Shown here one piece after another: positions 18,111 through 28,879 of a stretch of 53,537 bases of DNA. The translations under genes and the position numbers were made by a program. Origin of the DNA: Lentibacillus juripiscarius JCM 12147 (GTDB lineage: Bacteria; Bacillota; Bacilli; Bacillales_D; Amphibacillaceae); the NCBI GenBank assembly GCA_001311805.1, contig BBCA01000019.1, forward strand, positions 1-53,537, written 5' to 3'. The number at the start of each line of letters is the position of its first letter. Within the stretch, counting starts at the first letter, position 1. The notes under the pieces are model-generated. The model worked only from the letters and a program-made list of their open reading frames with translations, ran no database searches and was not told the origin of the DNA.

Positions 18111-18596
18111 CTACTTTTTCGAAGTAAATGAGGCTGGCATTACAGCTGCAGTTACCACAGCCTTGGCACAGACGGTGTCCCCTGCATACACTTCTGTATG
18201 AACTTGAAACTTTTTCGGATGAATTTCCTCCGGTACACCGACTGCCCGAAGTGTCACGTCCTGTGGTGTCGGCTTCATGAAATCCACTTGCAATGATGCC
18301 GTCACAAATCTAGGTGGCTCCGCTCCATCCCCGGGTTCATGCCCGTTCTTCCGGTGCAGGGCCAACGACGCTGAGCCGGTTCCATGGCAGTCAATCAACG
18401 AGGCAATCAAGCCCCCGTACACAAAACCGGGTATCGCCGTATGCTCCGGTTTCGGCGTATACATGGTCAGCGTCTTTCCCCCATCCCAGCCGGTACGAAA
18501 CTGATAACCATCCTGATTAAGACGTCCGCACCCATAGCAATGGGCAAAATCATCCGGGTAATCATCCTGGATAGCAAGTTCGATTTGATTCGTCAT
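18111..18596 (-). CDS. PaaI/YbgC-type hotdog thioesterase
   Basis: Hotdog-fold protein of 161 residues, expected to hydrolyse acyl-CoA thioesters. Segments HCYGCGRLNQDGYQF near the N-terminus, PGFVYGGLIASLIDCHGTGSA (catalytic helix region) and TASLQVDFMKPTPQDVTLRA fit the family. ATG at 18596 has AGGGAGGGAG upstream and replaces the longer reading from 18620. The HCYGCG motif with two cysteines is typical of this Bacillus subgroup. Native substrate unknown. Confidence 0.85.
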   Translation of the reverse strand: MTNQIELAIQDDYPDDFAHCYGCGRLNQDGYQFRTGWDGGKTLTMYTPKPEHTAIPGFVYGGLIASLIDCHGTGSASLALHRKNGHEPGDGAEPPRFVTASLQVDFMKPTPQDVTLRAVGVPEEIHPKKFQVHTEVYAGDTVCAKAVVTAAVMPASFTSKK

Positions 18597-18737
18597 TGTA
18601 TCTCCCTCCCTTGTAAACACAGTATACCATGATAGCGATTACAACGGTGGTGTCAGCAGGCAGATTGTTTTTATCGGCACGAGTTACACACGCTTATCTG
18701 CCAATTTACCAATGCCGGCGCTCTCCGAATAGAATGT

Positions 18738-18770
18738 AAAAAGAGCCCGGAATCACCAGTCTCCGGGCTT
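18738..18770 (-). terminator. Terminator of the SDR-MarR-SDR operon
   Basis: AGCCCGGA (18763-18770 on the minus strand) pairs with TCCGGGCT (18744-18751), followed by CTTTTTA on the minus strand, just after the SDR stop at 18782. Confidence 0.85.
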
Positions 18771-18781
18771 TGCTCAGGCTA

Positions 18782-19587
18782 TTATTGCTGTTGTTGCATA
18801 AACGCATTAAAGTCGGACATGGTTGGATTCCCAATATAGTGCCCGCCTTCAATCTGCAGTGTCTGTCCGGTCATAAACTTCGACTCATCTGAGGCAAGAA
18901 ATAGCACAGCATTACCAATGTCCTCTGGTTCCCCGTGATAAGGAAGGGCATTGAACTTTTCAAAAATGCCCAACACTTCTTCCGGCATATTATTTTGGCC
19001 GCTGGTGTCAAGATAAGCCCTGGTGCAACCGCATTACAGCGAATATGGTCTTTGCCATATTGTACAGCGATATAGCGGGTCAAATTGACAACTCCGGCTT
19101 TAGAAGCACCATATGCCGAGCGAATGGAATCACCAGCAAATCCAGCCATGGAAGCAGTGTTTATGATGGATCCGCCACCATCTTTTTTCATATACGGAAT
19201 GGCATACCGGCTTCCGAGCAGCACACTTTTTAAATTAACATTCATCAAACGGTCCCATTCTTCCAAGTCCATATTGACGACATCGAGATCTTTTTGCAAA
19301 TTCGTCAGTCCAACATTATTATAGAGTACATTAAGGGTCCCATACTGCTGAACGGTGAAGTCGACCGCCTCTTTAATTGACTCTTCCTTTGCGGCATCTA
19401 AAAACAGACCACTTGCTTCTCCGCCATCCCTCTTGATGCTGGCAGCAGCCTCTTTTGCACCTTCCTCATTAAAATCTCCAATGACTACTTTTGCTCCCTC
19501 TTTTGCCAGCAATGTTGCTGCTGAGAGGCCAATTCCCGAAGCACCACCAGTTATCAGTGCAACTTTATCATTTACTCGTCCCATCAT
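18782..19587 (-). CDS. SDR family oxidoreductase (one frameshift)
   Basis: Classical short-chain dehydrogenase of about 269 residues: cofactor loop TGGASGIG near residues 13-20, NNVG structural motif, catalytic tyrosine/lysine in YGASK, and VAPGLILTPA. One A is missing in the run 18993-18996; restoring it continues AKNNMPEEVLGIFEKFNALP and the usual C-terminal FLASDESKFMTGQTLQIEGG. The tail after this (NPTMSDFNAFMQQQQ) is longer than usual. Two adjacent ATGs, at 19587 and 19584, follow AGGGAG. Third gene of an operon with a MarR regulator and another SDR; substrate unknown. Confidence 0.88.
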
Positions 19588-19599
19588 TCAGATCTCCCT

Positions 19600-20022
19600 T
19601 CATTTCTCAAGCTGGTTCAGTAATTTTTCATAAATGGTCCGGAATTGCTTAATTTCGTCTTCCGTCAACGTTTCAAATAGATCCTGACGCAATGCTTGTC
19701 CTGTTTGCTGGGCGTCCGCAAGTGCTTGCTGCCCCGCTTCGTTAATAGCTAGAAGCACCTTTCGCCGATCCTGTTCATCATATGTTCGGACGGCATATCC
19801 CTCATCAATCAGCTTATTCGCAACATTGGTCATCGCACCCGGTGTGTAGCCAAGTTCCCTGGCAACTGCAGATGGCTTACAGGAACCTTTCTGGTGCAGC
19901 TGAGATAAGACAAGGATAGAAGAAATGCCAATGTTATGGTTATAGGCTTCATGGAAACGGATGATGGATTCATTGGTAAATCGCTCGACCGATCGGATGA
20001 GATAAAAGATAGAATCGTCCAT
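19600..20022 (-). CDS. MarR family transcriptional regulator
   Basis: A 140-residue winged helix-turn-helix regulator. The recognition region KPSAVARELGYTPGAMTNVANKLIDEGY and wing YDEQDRRKVLLAINEAGQ are clear. It lies between two SDR genes (10 bp after one, 12 bp before the other) and probably controls this operon in response to an aromatic or lipophilic ligand, as MarR proteins usually do. Confidence 0.9.
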   Translation of the reverse strand: MDDSIFYLIRSVERFTNESIIRFHEAYNHNIGISSILVLSQLHQKGSCKPSAVARELGYTPGAMTNVANKLIDEGYAVRTYDEQDRRKVLLAINEAGQQALADAQQTGQALRQDLFETLTEDEIKQFRTIYEKLLNQLEK

Positions 20023-20031
20023 CCAATCACC

Positions 20032-20784
20032 TCAAAACTTCACAGTGCCGCCGTCCACATTCAGCGTCTGCCCGGTAATATAGTTAGAGTCGTCACTTGC
20101 AAGGAACAAAGCGGCACGGCCAATATCTTCTTCCAGTTCACCAAAGCGCTGCATAGGGATTTTGTTTACGACTTCCTGGTAATACTCGGGCTCTTCTTTC
20201 GCCCACTGCTGCACGCCTGGTGAGTTGGCAATCGGTGCAATCAGATTGACATTGATGCCGTCCTTGCCAAATTCATTGGCAGCAACCCTGGTAATGGCAC
20301 GGATTGCTTCTTTTGCCGCAGCATAGGCAGCCTGGCTTGCATGCCCCTGAATCCCTGCGCCTGATGCAAAATTAATGATTTTGCCTTTCGTTTCCCGCAA
20401 ATGAGGAACCGCTGCCTGCATCAGATAAAACGTCGGATAAAAGCCGGTATTAAATGACAAATCCATGTCTTCCTGCGTTGTCTCCAAGAATGGCTTGTTT
20501 TTCGATGCGTGGGCGTTATTGACGAGAATATCAAGCTTTCCGTACTGACTTACAACGTCGCCAACGATCCCTTTTAATTTGTCGTGTTCAGCCAAATTGG
20601 CCTGAATGAAGGACGACTCCGGCTGATATTGCTGCAGTTCCTTGACAACTTCCTGACCAGCTTCTTCATTCAAGTCCACAATGACCACGTTGGCGCCTTC
20701 TTTGACAAAAGCCATCGCCATGCCTTTGCCGATGCCTCCTGCGCCACCAGTAATAATCGCTGTTTTATCCTGCAATCTGCCCAT
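20032..20784 (-). CDS. SDR family oxidoreductase, FabG-like
   Basis: Classical SDR of 250 residues, intact. NAD(P) loop TGGAGGIGKG near residue 12, NNAH structural motif, catalytic serine in NFASGAG, catalytic YAAAK, and the C-terminal FLASDDSNYITGQTLNVDGG. ATG at 20784 follows AAGGAG with 8-nt spacing; the open frame extends upstream to 20922 without a ribosome site. First gene of the SDR-marR-SDR operon. The reaction is unknown; the regulator pairing suggests catabolic or detoxifying use rather than fatty-acid synthesis. Confidence 0.9.
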   Translation of the reverse strand: MGRLQDKTAIITGGAGGIGKGMAMAFVKEGANVVIVDLNEEAGQEVVKELQQYQPESSFIQANLAEHDKLKGIVGDVVSQYGKLDILVNNAHASKNKPFLETTQEDMDLSFNTGFYPTFYLMQAAVPHLRETKGKIINFASGAGIQGHASQAAYAAAKEAIRAITRVAANEFGKDGINVNLIAPIANSPGVQQWAKEEPEYYQEVVNKIPMQRFGELEEDIGRAALFLASDDSNYITGQTLNVDGGTVKF

Positions 20785-20888
20785 ATAACTCACTCCTTGA
20801 TTAGATTCTATATTTATTTTAACACTAAAATATTCAATGGTTAAATGCCGAATAATGAATAACTGTATACACGGACTGGCAACATCAG

Positions 20889-21961
20889 TTACCGCTTGCC
20901 GTTGTACCTGCCTGCCAGCCATTTGAAGAAAAACGGGACAAACAACATAATGACGAGCAGCCGGAAAAGCTGATAACTAGTCACGACGGAAACATTCCCA
21001 CCAACGGCCGCAGCTGTCAGCCCCATTTCCACCATGCCGCCTGGTGCGGTGCTGAGAAAGGCCGTACTGTAGGTCAGTTTATACAAAGCAGCCAGGCCAT
21101 AGCCAAGCCCGAATCCGAATAGGACTAGAACAACAATTGTCACAAATGTATACACCATTATTTTTTTCCAGTTTGGCAGTTCCCGTGGTTTCATTTGCAG
21201 GCCGATATGCACGCCAATAAACAGCTGGGCAAGGTCAATGAAACTGACAGGCAGTGCCGGGGCAGGGAGCCCTGTGACATTCAGCACAATCGTCAGCACC
21301 ATCGGGCCGAGCAATAATGCAGCCGGTACCCGCAGCCGACCAAATAACCAAGCACCAGCGACCATAAGCAGCGGGTATAGCACATAGGTGTATACCGGAA
21401 GTCTTAGCCAGCCCGCACCTGAGCCACTATCACCCGCAGCTGAAGCCATAGCACCGGGGTCGCCACCAACCAGATAGACCGTTACAATCGGCACCGCAAT
21501 AACAATCACCATCACACGCATCGTCTGCAGAAACGTGATAATGGTCGGGTTCAGCCCTTTTATTTCATCAAGCAGCGCCATAATTTGGGACAGCCCCCCA
21601 GGCACACTCCCAATCATACAGCTCGGCAAATCAAGTCCCGTCAATTTGGAAAAGACGGCTCCCATCAATAAACTGAACATGATGGTCAGTACCGTTACCG
21701 CTATCATCGACGGAACATGGTCCCCCATCTCCACCAGTGTTTCTTTTGTAAACGATGTACCAATCAAATAACCGAGCAGCACCATGGCAATTTTCCGGAA
21801 CAAAAACGGCCAGTGCAACTCCCGCTGTGTACTGACGCTCCACACCGCCACGGTTACGAGTGAACCGATAAGCCATGGGAGCGGAATATGTATTAGAGAA
21901 AAATCGCAACGCCTACCAGCGCTACCAGTAGTGTCTCCAAAAACGCACGCCACTTAAACAC
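20889..21961 (-). CDS. AbrB-family membrane transporter (one frameshift)
   Basis: Polytopic protein of about 358 residues from the AbrB membrane duplication family (PF05145), sometimes mislabelled ammonia monooxygenase; it is thought to be a permease or regulator. Duplicated segments LIGSLVTVAVW/LGYLIGTSF and LLLGPMVLTIVLNVTGLPAP, with GSVPGGLSQIMALLDE and STAPGGMVEMGLTAAAVGG as paired motifs, are diagnostic. A T is missing in the run 21899-21903, joining VALVGVAIF to SLIHIPLPWLIG. GTG at 21961 lies 9 nt after AGGAG; an ATG at 21970 is too close to it. Confidence 0.85.
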
Positions 21962-22000
21962 CTTGTTCATCTCCTCTGTGAATGTACCCTGCTGAATAAC

Positions 22001-22027
22001 AAAGAACCATCATGGTGATGGTTCTTT
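22001..22027 (-). terminator. Perfect hairpin after hutH, weak terminator
   Basis: AAAGAACCATCA (22001-22012) and TGATGGTTCTTT (22016-22027) form a 12-bp stem with a 3-bp loop, 113 bp after the hutH stop and 40 bp before the AbrB-family gene. The T-tract on the minus strand is weak (GTTATT), so it might also be an operator or attenuator. Confidence 0.5.
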
Positions 22028-22139
22028 GCCATATTATAGAGGAAAAGATAGGATTTGTTAAAATTGCTCCATCGGTAAATAAGATTATATATAGAAAAAC
22101 ATGATTCACTGAAACAAGTTAACGAACATACCATTTTCG

Positions 22140-23628
22140 TCATGCATGCTTGCTAAACGGGGTTAAAACTTCTTCAACTGCTTTTATATCTTTAGAAAAA
22201 ACACGGTCATTTGTTATACTCGGAACAACATCCCGAAGTTTTTCCCATAACTCTTGTAATTTAGGAGCTGATTTTTCAGATCCTTTGTATCCAACCGCCT
22301 GTAACGCACAAATACATTCAATCGAAAGGACTTTGCGGGAATTTTGTACAATTGATCCCGCGTGTCTAGCGGCAGTCGTACCCATACTTACATGGTCCTC
22401 TTGGTTTGCTGATGAAGGAATGGAATCGACGCTTGCAGGGTGTGCTAATGTTTTATTTTCCGAAACCAAAGATGCTGCGGTATATTGCATGATCATTGCG
22501 CCTGATTGCAAACCGGGTTTGGGACTTAAGAACGGAGGCAGATCATTAAGCTGCGGGTTAACTAACCGTTCAACACGGCGCTCAGATATATTTGCCAGTT
22601 CTGCTATAGCAATTTTTAAGAAGTCCATTGCAAAAGCTATTGGCTGACCGTGAAAATTACCTCCAGATATAACCAAGTTACCGTCATCAAAAATAAGCGG
22701 GTTATCCGTAGCGGCATTCGCTTCAATTTCCAGTTTCTCTTTTACATAATCAAGCGTTTGCCATGTTGCACCATGAACTTGTGGAATACAACGAATCGAA
22801 TAGGCATCCTGAACACGTTTTTCGCCTTGTCGTGTAATTAATTGGCTGCCTTCCAGCCAATCGTTCATTCTTTCTGCCACTTGTTCCTGTTGCTTAAATC
22901 CTCTTGCTTGATGAACAACCGGATGAAATGCATCAATGATACCTTCCAGTCCCTCCGTGGTTAGTGCTGCAATCCACTCACTGTCATATGCAAGTTGCTC
23001 GGCTTCTATATAGTTAATAACACCCATTGCAGTCATAGCTTGCGTACCATTAATCAGTGCCAAGCCTTCCTTCGCCTTTAATGTTATTGGTTCAACGGCT
23101 TTCGCATCTAACACTTGTTTGGCATCGACCGGTTGACCATCATCAAAAACGCTTCCTTCTCCAATTAATACAAGTGCCAAGTGTGCCAGGGGGGCTAAGT
23201 CTCCTGACGCCCCCAATGATCCTTGCTGCGGAATAACCGGATGAACCTGTCTGTTGATCAGTTCTTTCAACAGTTCAACCACGTCTGAGCGAACTCCTGA
23301 ATATCCTTTTAAAAGAGCATTAAGCCGAAGTACCATCATTGCTCTTGAAACTACTTCCGGAAAAAAGTCACCAACACCACATGCATGCGAGCGTATTAAG
23401 TTAAGCTGCAAATCCTCCACGTCTTCTTCATTGATAATGACGTCACTGAATTTGCCGAAGCCAGTGTTAATCCCATACACTGTTTTTATTGGATACAATT
23501 GCTTCAACAGCCAGCCGGCTATTTTGAACATCATGCATACTCTTTTCCGAAATTATAACTTCTTCCATGTCAATACAGATTCTTTTTAATTGATCTATCG
23601 TTAGTGAATGACCCATTAATTCAATCAT
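22140..23628 (-). CDS. hutH: Histidine ammonia-lyase (one frameshift)
   Basis: First enzyme of histidine degradation, releasing ammonia to give urocanate. About 496 residues. The self-forming MIO cofactor tripeptide Ala-Ser-Gly is in [40 protein letters not shown] and [13 protein letters not shown] are further family signatures. The N-terminal 50 residues ([18 protein letters not shown] and on to VEAIVSN) are in another frame: one T of 23483-23487 (A on the coding strand) is missing. ATG at 23628 follows GGGAGG and overlaps the hutI stop as ATGA. Its sequence looks more AT-rich than hutI and hutU. Confidence 0.93.
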
Positions 23629-24908
23629 TTACTATTCCTCCCACGGTGAAGTCCAACTACTAGCTCCCCTCCCTTAACTACGCCATCAACATGATTCATC
23701 CCATAGTTGTACGACAGCATCAGATAGTTCGGCACATCAAATATAGCTATGTCAGCCTGTTTTCCTACCTCCAGGCTGCCGATTGTGTCAGCGCGGCCGA
23801 TGGCATGGGCTGCATTAATCGTTGTTGCGGTCAATACTTCTTCCGGTGTCATGCCCATCTTCAGGCAGCCCAGATTCATGATGAACTGCAGGGACAGTGT
23901 CGGCGATGAGCCTGGATTGGCGTCGGTGGACAGTGCGACAGGCACACCGCCGTCGATCATTTTCCGTGCATTGGCATATTCCGCCATCAGGAAAAACGCC
24001 GTTCCCGGAAGCAGAACACCCATCACATCGTTAGCAGCCATTTTGCGAATGCCTTCGTCAGACGCCTTCAAAAGATGATCGGCTGAAATGGCACCGACTT
24101 CTGCAGCCAGCTCAGCACCGCCATATGGTTCAATTTCATCAGCATGGATTTTTGGAGTAAGCCCGTATTCCTTACCGGCTTCCAATATCCGTCTTGACTG
24201 GTCCGGTGTGAAAACGCCACGCTCGCAGAATACATCGTTAAAGTCGGCAAGCTTTCGCCGGGCCACTTCCGGAATCATCTCTTCAATCACCCGGCTGACA
24301 AATGGTTCCGGGTTATCCCGCTCATCAACAGGAACAGCATGCGCACCCATAAACGTGGAGACGATATCCATGGCATGATCCTTGTTCAGCTTAGCGGCGA
24401 CTTCCAATTGCTTCAATTCATGCTCAAGGGACAGGCCATAACCGCTTTTGGCCTCCACCGTTGTTACTCCGTACTGAAAAAAGGTATCGAGACGCTGCTT
24501 TGACTCCTCATACAGCTGGTCAAAATCGGCCTCCCGTGTCGCGCGAGTTGTCGCATGGATGCCGCCCCCGGCATTCATAATCTCCATATATGACTTACCT
24601 TTCAGCCGCATCGCATACTCATTTTCCCTGGTCCCGGCATGAACAAGATGGGTGTGCGGATCAATCAGGCCAGGTGTAACGGTTTTCCCTGTGGCATCCA
24701 GCACCTCAGCTTCGGCTAGCACGTTTCCATATTCTTGTGTAAGCTCTTCCAGTGTGCCCACTGCCAAAATTCTTCCATCCTGAATAAGCACACTGCCATG
24801 TTCAATGATGTTCAATTCCTGCATGGCTTTCTGTCTGGCCGGCTTCTCTGTATGGCCGGCCATCGTCACTACCTGTGCAGCATTTTTTATATGAAGTGTT
24901 TTTCCCAT
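23625..24908 (-). CDS. hutI: Imidazolonepropionase
   Basis: Third step of histidine degradation: opens imidazolonepropionate to N-formimidoyl-glutamate. A 427-residue amidohydrolase, intact. Metal ligands lie in the N-terminal DPHTHLVHAGTR motif, FMGAHAVP, KIHADEIEP and STDANPGSSPT, in the family order. AAAGGAG precedes the ATG at 24908. The gene starts 1 bp after the hutU stop and its own stop overlaps the hutH start, so hutU-I-H are tightly coupled. Confidence 0.96.
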   Translation of the reverse strand: MGKTLHIKNAAQVVTMAGHTEKPARQKAMQELNIIEHGSVLIQDGRILAVGTLEELTQEYGNVLAEAEVLDATGKTVTPGLIDPHTHLVHAGTRENEYAMRLKGKSYMEIMNAGGGIHATTRATREADFDQLYEESKQRLDTFFQYGVTTVEAKSGYGLSLEHELKQLEVAAKLNKDHAMDIVSTFMGAHAVPVDERDNPEPFVSRVIEEMIPEVARRKLADFNDVFCERGVFTPDQSRRILEAGKEYGLTPKIHADEIEPYGGAELAAEVGAISADHLLKASDEGIRKMAANDVMGVLLPGTAFFLMAEYANARKMIDGGVPVALSTDANPGSSPTLSLQFIMNLGCLKMGMTPEEVLTATTINAAHAIGRADTIGSLEVGKQADIAIFDVPNYLMLSYNYGMNHVDGVVKGGELVVGLHRGRNSK

Positions 24909-24909
24909 G

Positions 24910-26585
24910 TTAAGCCTCTCCTTTGTTGTTCAGCATTGGAATTTGGACGCCTTTATCGCGTGCGGTCTCCTCTGCCAGTTCATAACCTGCATCCACATGC
25001 CGTGCGACTCCCATGCCTGGGTCAGTCGTCAGCACCCGCTCCAGCCGCGCTTCTGCGTCTTTTGAGCCGTCTGCAACAATGACCATTCCAGCGTGCAGCG
25101 AGTAACCCATGCCGACACCGCCGCCATGGTGGACACTCACCCAGCTGGCTCCGCCGACACTGTTAATTAGGGCGTTCAAAATCGGCCAGTCGGCTACCGC
25201 ATCACTGCCGTCTTTCATGCCTTCTGTTTCACGATTTGGTGATGCGACCGACCCGGAATCTAGATGGTCACGGCCGATTACAATTGGTGCTTTCAATTCA
25301 CCACTTGCAACCATGTCATTGATGATTTTGCCGAACCGGGCGCGCTCCCCGTAGCCGAGCCAGCAGATTCGTGACGGCAGCCCTTGAAAGCTGATTTTTT
25401 CCCGGGCCATACGGATCCAGTTGCAAAGGGATTCATTATAGCTGAACTCCCGCAAAATTACTTCATCGGTCTTATAAATATCTTCTGGATCACCAGACAG
25501 CGCCACCCAGCGGAACGGTCCTTTGCCTTCGCAAAATTGTGGCCGGATATATGCCGGCACAAAGCCAGGAAAATCAAACGCGTTATTGACGCCTTCATCT
25601 TTGGCAACCTGGCGAATGTTGTTACCATAATCAAACGTAATGGCGCCTTTTTGCTGCATCGTTAGCATCGCCTCCACGTGCCGGGCAATGCTCTTGCGTG
25701 ACAGTGTTGTATAATTTGCTGGATTCTTCTTCCGTAATTCCGCGCCCGCCTCCAATGTCATTTCAGCCGGAACATAGCCATTTTCGGGTCATGAGCTGAT
25801 GTCTGATCGGTAAGCACATCAGGGATAAACCCTTTTTCAATCATGCCCGGCAGCAGTTCTGCTGCATTGCCGAGCAGCCCGATCGAGAGTGCCTTGCCCG
25901 CGTTACGTGCTTCCCGTGCCAGTCGCAGCGCGTGGTCCAAATCATCTGCCTGTGTGTCGAGATACTTGGTCTCCAGACGTCGGTCAATCCGGTGCTGATC
26001 AACTTCCACGGCAATGCAGACACCGTCATTCAGCGTGACTGCGAGCGGCTGTGCACCGCCCATGCCGCCAAGCCCAGCTGTCAGTGTAATGGTGCCTTTC
26101 AAACTGCCGCCAAAATGCTGTCGCGCACACTCCGCGAATGTTTCATACGTTCCCTGGACGATGCCCTGGCTGCCAATGTAAATCCAGCTGCCCGCTGTCA
26201 TCTGGCCGTACATCATCAGTCCTTTCTGATCAAGCTCATTGAATTGATCCCAATTTGCCCATGCCGGAACCAGGTTGGAATTGGCAATTAACACTTTCGG
26301 CGCATCCTTGTGCGTCCGGAATACCGCGACCGGTTTACCGGACTGCACGAGGAGTGTCTCGTCATTTTCGAGCCGCTTCAGTTCCCGAACAATTACCCCA
26401 AAGCTTTCCCAGTTCCGAGCTGCTTTTCCAATGCCACCATACACAACCAGCTCATCCGGGTTTTCCGCTACGTCCGGATTCAGGTTATTGTGCAGCATTC
26501 GAAGTGCCGCTTCCTGCAGCCACCCTTTCGTATTTAATTCTGTTCCGTGGTATTGCTCGACCGGTCCTTTTGTTTTTTCCGCCAT
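24910..26585 (-). CDS. hutU: Urocanate hydratase (one frameshift)
   Basis: Second step of histidine degradation: hydrates urocanate to imidazolonepropionate using a tightly bound NAD+. About 559 residues. NAD-binding loop [34 protein letters not shown] and [20 protein letters not shown] (active-site region) are characteristic. One A is missing in the run 25781-25784; restoring it joins [22 protein letters not shown] at 26585 follows GGGGGAG; the open frame further upstream belongs to other sequence. Second gene of the hut operon. Confidence 0.95.
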
Positions 26586-26606
26586 GTCATCATCTCCCCC
26601 TTTCAT

Positions 26607-26623
26607 ATATAAAACGCTTTCAA
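26607..26623 (-). promoter_or_regulatory. Candidate CcpA-binding cre site before hutU
   Basis: The minus strand reads TTGAAAGCGTTTTATAT, close to the Bacillus cre consensus WTGNAARCGNWWWCAWW, with mismatches in the right arm. It lies in the 40-bp gap between hutG and hutU, so carbon catabolite control of hutUIH by a roadblock or an internal promoter is possible. Confidence 0.5.
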
Positions 26624-26625
26624 AT

Positions 26626-27573
26626 TTATTTACGAAACGCCCGCATTGTTTCGGCAACCAGATTGGCAGCGAGTCTGACTGTTTTGTCGCTTTCATCCAC
26701 AAGCGGGTTCACTTCCGAAATATCAAAACTGATTACATTGCTTTTTCCCGCCACATAGGTTAATAGTCTTTTCACTGTTTTCGGGTCCAACCCCAATGGT
26801 GACGGTGCACTCACGCCCGGTGCTGCAGATGCTGTAATCGAGTCGGTGCAAAGTGTCATGATTACTGCATCATGCCGTTTCGAAAAGTCATCAATCACCG
26901 CAAACGTATCTTGGAATTCATTCGATGCGATATCTTTTTCCAAAATATACTCACAACCTAATTTCCGGGCGATCGCAAACAATGACTGTGTATTGCCGAA
27001 CTCCTGAATACCAAGGCACAAATAGCCGGCTTTATCATCCTTCTCCAAAATCTGCCTGAACATCGTGCCGGACGATGGCTCCGGATCATGCCGCATATCA
27101 AAATGCGCATCAATGTTGATGATTCCTATCGTTTTGTCAGGACCGATATATTCCCTTGCACCAAGATAATGGCCGTACAATGTTTCATGTCCGCCACCGA
27201 GGATGATTGGCGTTGTCCTTTTGCTCAACATTTTTGATACATGCCGGCCCAGTTCCGCCTGTGCTTCCTCAAGTGCATGCCCCTCGCAGCATACATTACC
27301 GGTGTCAACTGGCACGATACCCTTATCCAGGTTATACGGCAGTTTTGCTAATTGTTGCCGAATTGCATCAGGCCCCCGTGCTGCACCTCGTCGGCCTTTA
27401 TTCCTTCTGACACCTTCATCACTGGCGAATCCAACAATGCCAAACGCATGTTTATTTGCCTCCAGTTCATCCAAATTCTTCACCGAAACGACCTGATGAA
27501 AACGAAAACCAGCCGGATCGGAGGCATCATCAACTCTGCCAGTCCAAAGCTGTTGATCTGTCGTCTCAAACAT
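26626..27573 (-). CDS. hutG: Formimidoylglutamase
   Basis: Last step of the pathway: hydrolyses N-formimidoyl-L-glutamate to glutamate and formamide. A 315-residue ureohydrolase (arginase family) with manganese-binding motifs GGGHE and NIDAHFDMR and the later [28 protein letters not shown] lies between them. ATG at 27573 follows GAGGTG. Here hutG is the first gene of the operon, whereas in B. subtilis the order is hutPHUIG. The promoter region is shared with the divergent LysR gene. Confidence 0.93.
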   Translation of the reverse strand: MFETTDQQLWTGRVDDASDPAGFRFHQVVSVKNLDELEANKHAFGIVGFASDEGVRRNKGRRGAARGPDAIRQQLAKLPYNLDKGIVPVDTGNVCCEGHALEEAQAELGRHVSKMLSKRTTPIILGGGHETLYGHYLGAREYIGPDKTIGIINIDAHFDMRHDPEPSSGTMFRQILEKDDKAGYLCLGIQEFGNTQSLFAIARKLGCEYILEKDIASNEFQDTFAVIDDFSKRHDAVIMTLCTDSITASAAPGVSAPSPLGLDPKTVKRLLTYVAGKSNVISFDISEVNPLVDESDKTVRLAANLVAETMRAFRK

Positions 27574-27582
27574 AACAAACAC

Positions 27583-27709
27583 CTCAATTGATATGCCTTT
27601 ATATTTCTGAAAATAATAACTTTGGTTAATATTATAATTTAACTATGGTATAATGACCAATACTTATTACTTATGTTTCGATAGATTTTATCTATGGGGG
27701 GGACCTGGA
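27583..27709. promoter_or_regulatory. Divergent promoter region between hutG and lysR
   Basis: A 127-bp AT-rich gap between divergent starts. It holds TATGGTATAAT (27643-27653), a plausible minus-10 for the LysR gene, and dyad-rich AT sequence (TTAATATTATAATTTAA, 27627-27643) where a LysR protein could bind. No HutP-type leader with a terminator and UAG repeats is visible. Confidence 0.45.
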
Positions 27710-28596
27710 TTGGAATTCCGCCAGCTGCTCTACTTCATCACGCTTGCCGATGAGAAAAATTACACCCGCGCCGCCAGCACTCTGCATATCGCACAGCCTT
27801 CTCTAAGTGCTGCTATCAAGAAGCTTGAACAGGAATTGGAATTGTCCCTAATGGACCGATCTTCCCGCGGGTTCCGCCTGACCAGTGAAGGAGAAATTCT
27901 TTATCAGGAAGCAAAAAACTGATCCATCACTATGAGCATGTCTCATTTGAAATGGACCGGCTCAAGCAGCAGGGACCGCTCGAACTGTCCATCGGCCTGA
28001 TTGAGTCATCGATGTTTTTCGTCTCGGGCATTCTCACCCAATTCAAGCAGGAGTACAACGATGTGCGCATTCGCCTGCTGGAAACGCTGAGCCTTTCCGA
28101 TGTCGAGCAGGCGCTGAACAATTTCGATATCCATCTAGCTATCACCAATCAGTACATACACAAAGACGATATCGAAACCATTCCCATTTATGAAGAACGT
28201 CTAGTTGCGCTGCTTCCGCCGGGCCATAGGCTTAACGAACAGAAGACACTGGCTATCTGTGATTTGGACGGGGAAAATTTTATTGTCTGCAAGGAAGGGT
28301 TTCAGACACGGCGGGATATCCTGAATGCTTTCAGCAAATCGGGCATCAAGCCTAACATCCAGTTTGAAATTGAGCGTTTCGAAACAGGCTCAAGCCTTGT
28401 CGAAGACGGTCTCGGCATTACCGTTGTGCCGGAAAACTATATTCGTTATGCCAACAACGCCCGCTGCACCAGCAAAGCAATTGAAGGGGCAGGCATTTCA
28501 CGCACTGTTTATCTTGCGTATGACAAAAACCGCTATCTGCCGCCGATTGTGGAGCGATTTATGGAGTTGGTGAAAGCGTCTTTCCGGGCAGATTGA
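27710..28596 (+). CDS. LysR family regulator, probable hut operon regulator (one frameshift)
   Basis: About 296 residues: N-terminal winged helix-turn-helix (MEFRQLLYFITLADEKNYTR, then AASTLHIAQPSLSAAIKKLE) and a C-terminal effector-binding domain ending VERFMELVKASF. An A is missing in the A6 run 27913-27918; adding one joins EAKKLIHHYEHVSFEMDRL. The TTG at 27710 follows a run of Gs and starts the usual LysR N-terminus. Divergent orientation to hutG is the standard arrangement for a LysR regulator and its target, so it may replace HutP in sensing histidine or urocanate (inference). Confidence 0.85.
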
Positions 28597-28665
28597 CTTT
28601 TGTCCTAAAAATAGGGACCAGGAACGGATAGAGTGTTATTATGAAGCAAAAATTATTTTAGCTAC

Positions 28666-28692
28666 AAACAGGCAATGTCCTGCCTGTTTCCT
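28666..28692 (+). terminator. Terminator of the LysR gene
   Basis: AAACAGGCA (28666-28674) pairs with TGCCTGTTT (28681-28689). The T-tract is short and interrupted. Confidence 0.6.
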
Positions 28693-28699
28693 GTTATTA

Positions 28700-28879
28700 T
28701 CTTTTTGACGCTTTTCAGTTGTAATAAAAGAATTTATTAGTAACTCTTCATAAGGTTCATGATTTAACAAGAGAAATTGGAGATAAAAATAATTGGCTTG
28801 TTATAACGAAGCCGATTAGCTATATTAAAACGCTAATACGGAAATATAATGAAATAAAGAACAGGAAGAGGCGATTGAA
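28700..28879 (+). other. AT-rich gap with an open but unassigned reading frame
   Basis: From about 28749 a frame reads VHDLTREIGDKNNWLVITKP and remains open up to the following gene, without a start codon or ribosome site. It may be the tail of a decayed gene. Nothing else is seen here apart from the ribosome site AGGAAGAGG of the next gene. Confidence 0.25.

Noticed and set aside
27583..27709. HutP-type antiterminator leader of the hut operon
   Set aside because: No hutP gene, no terminator stem and no repeated UAG motif are visible in the 127-bp gap.
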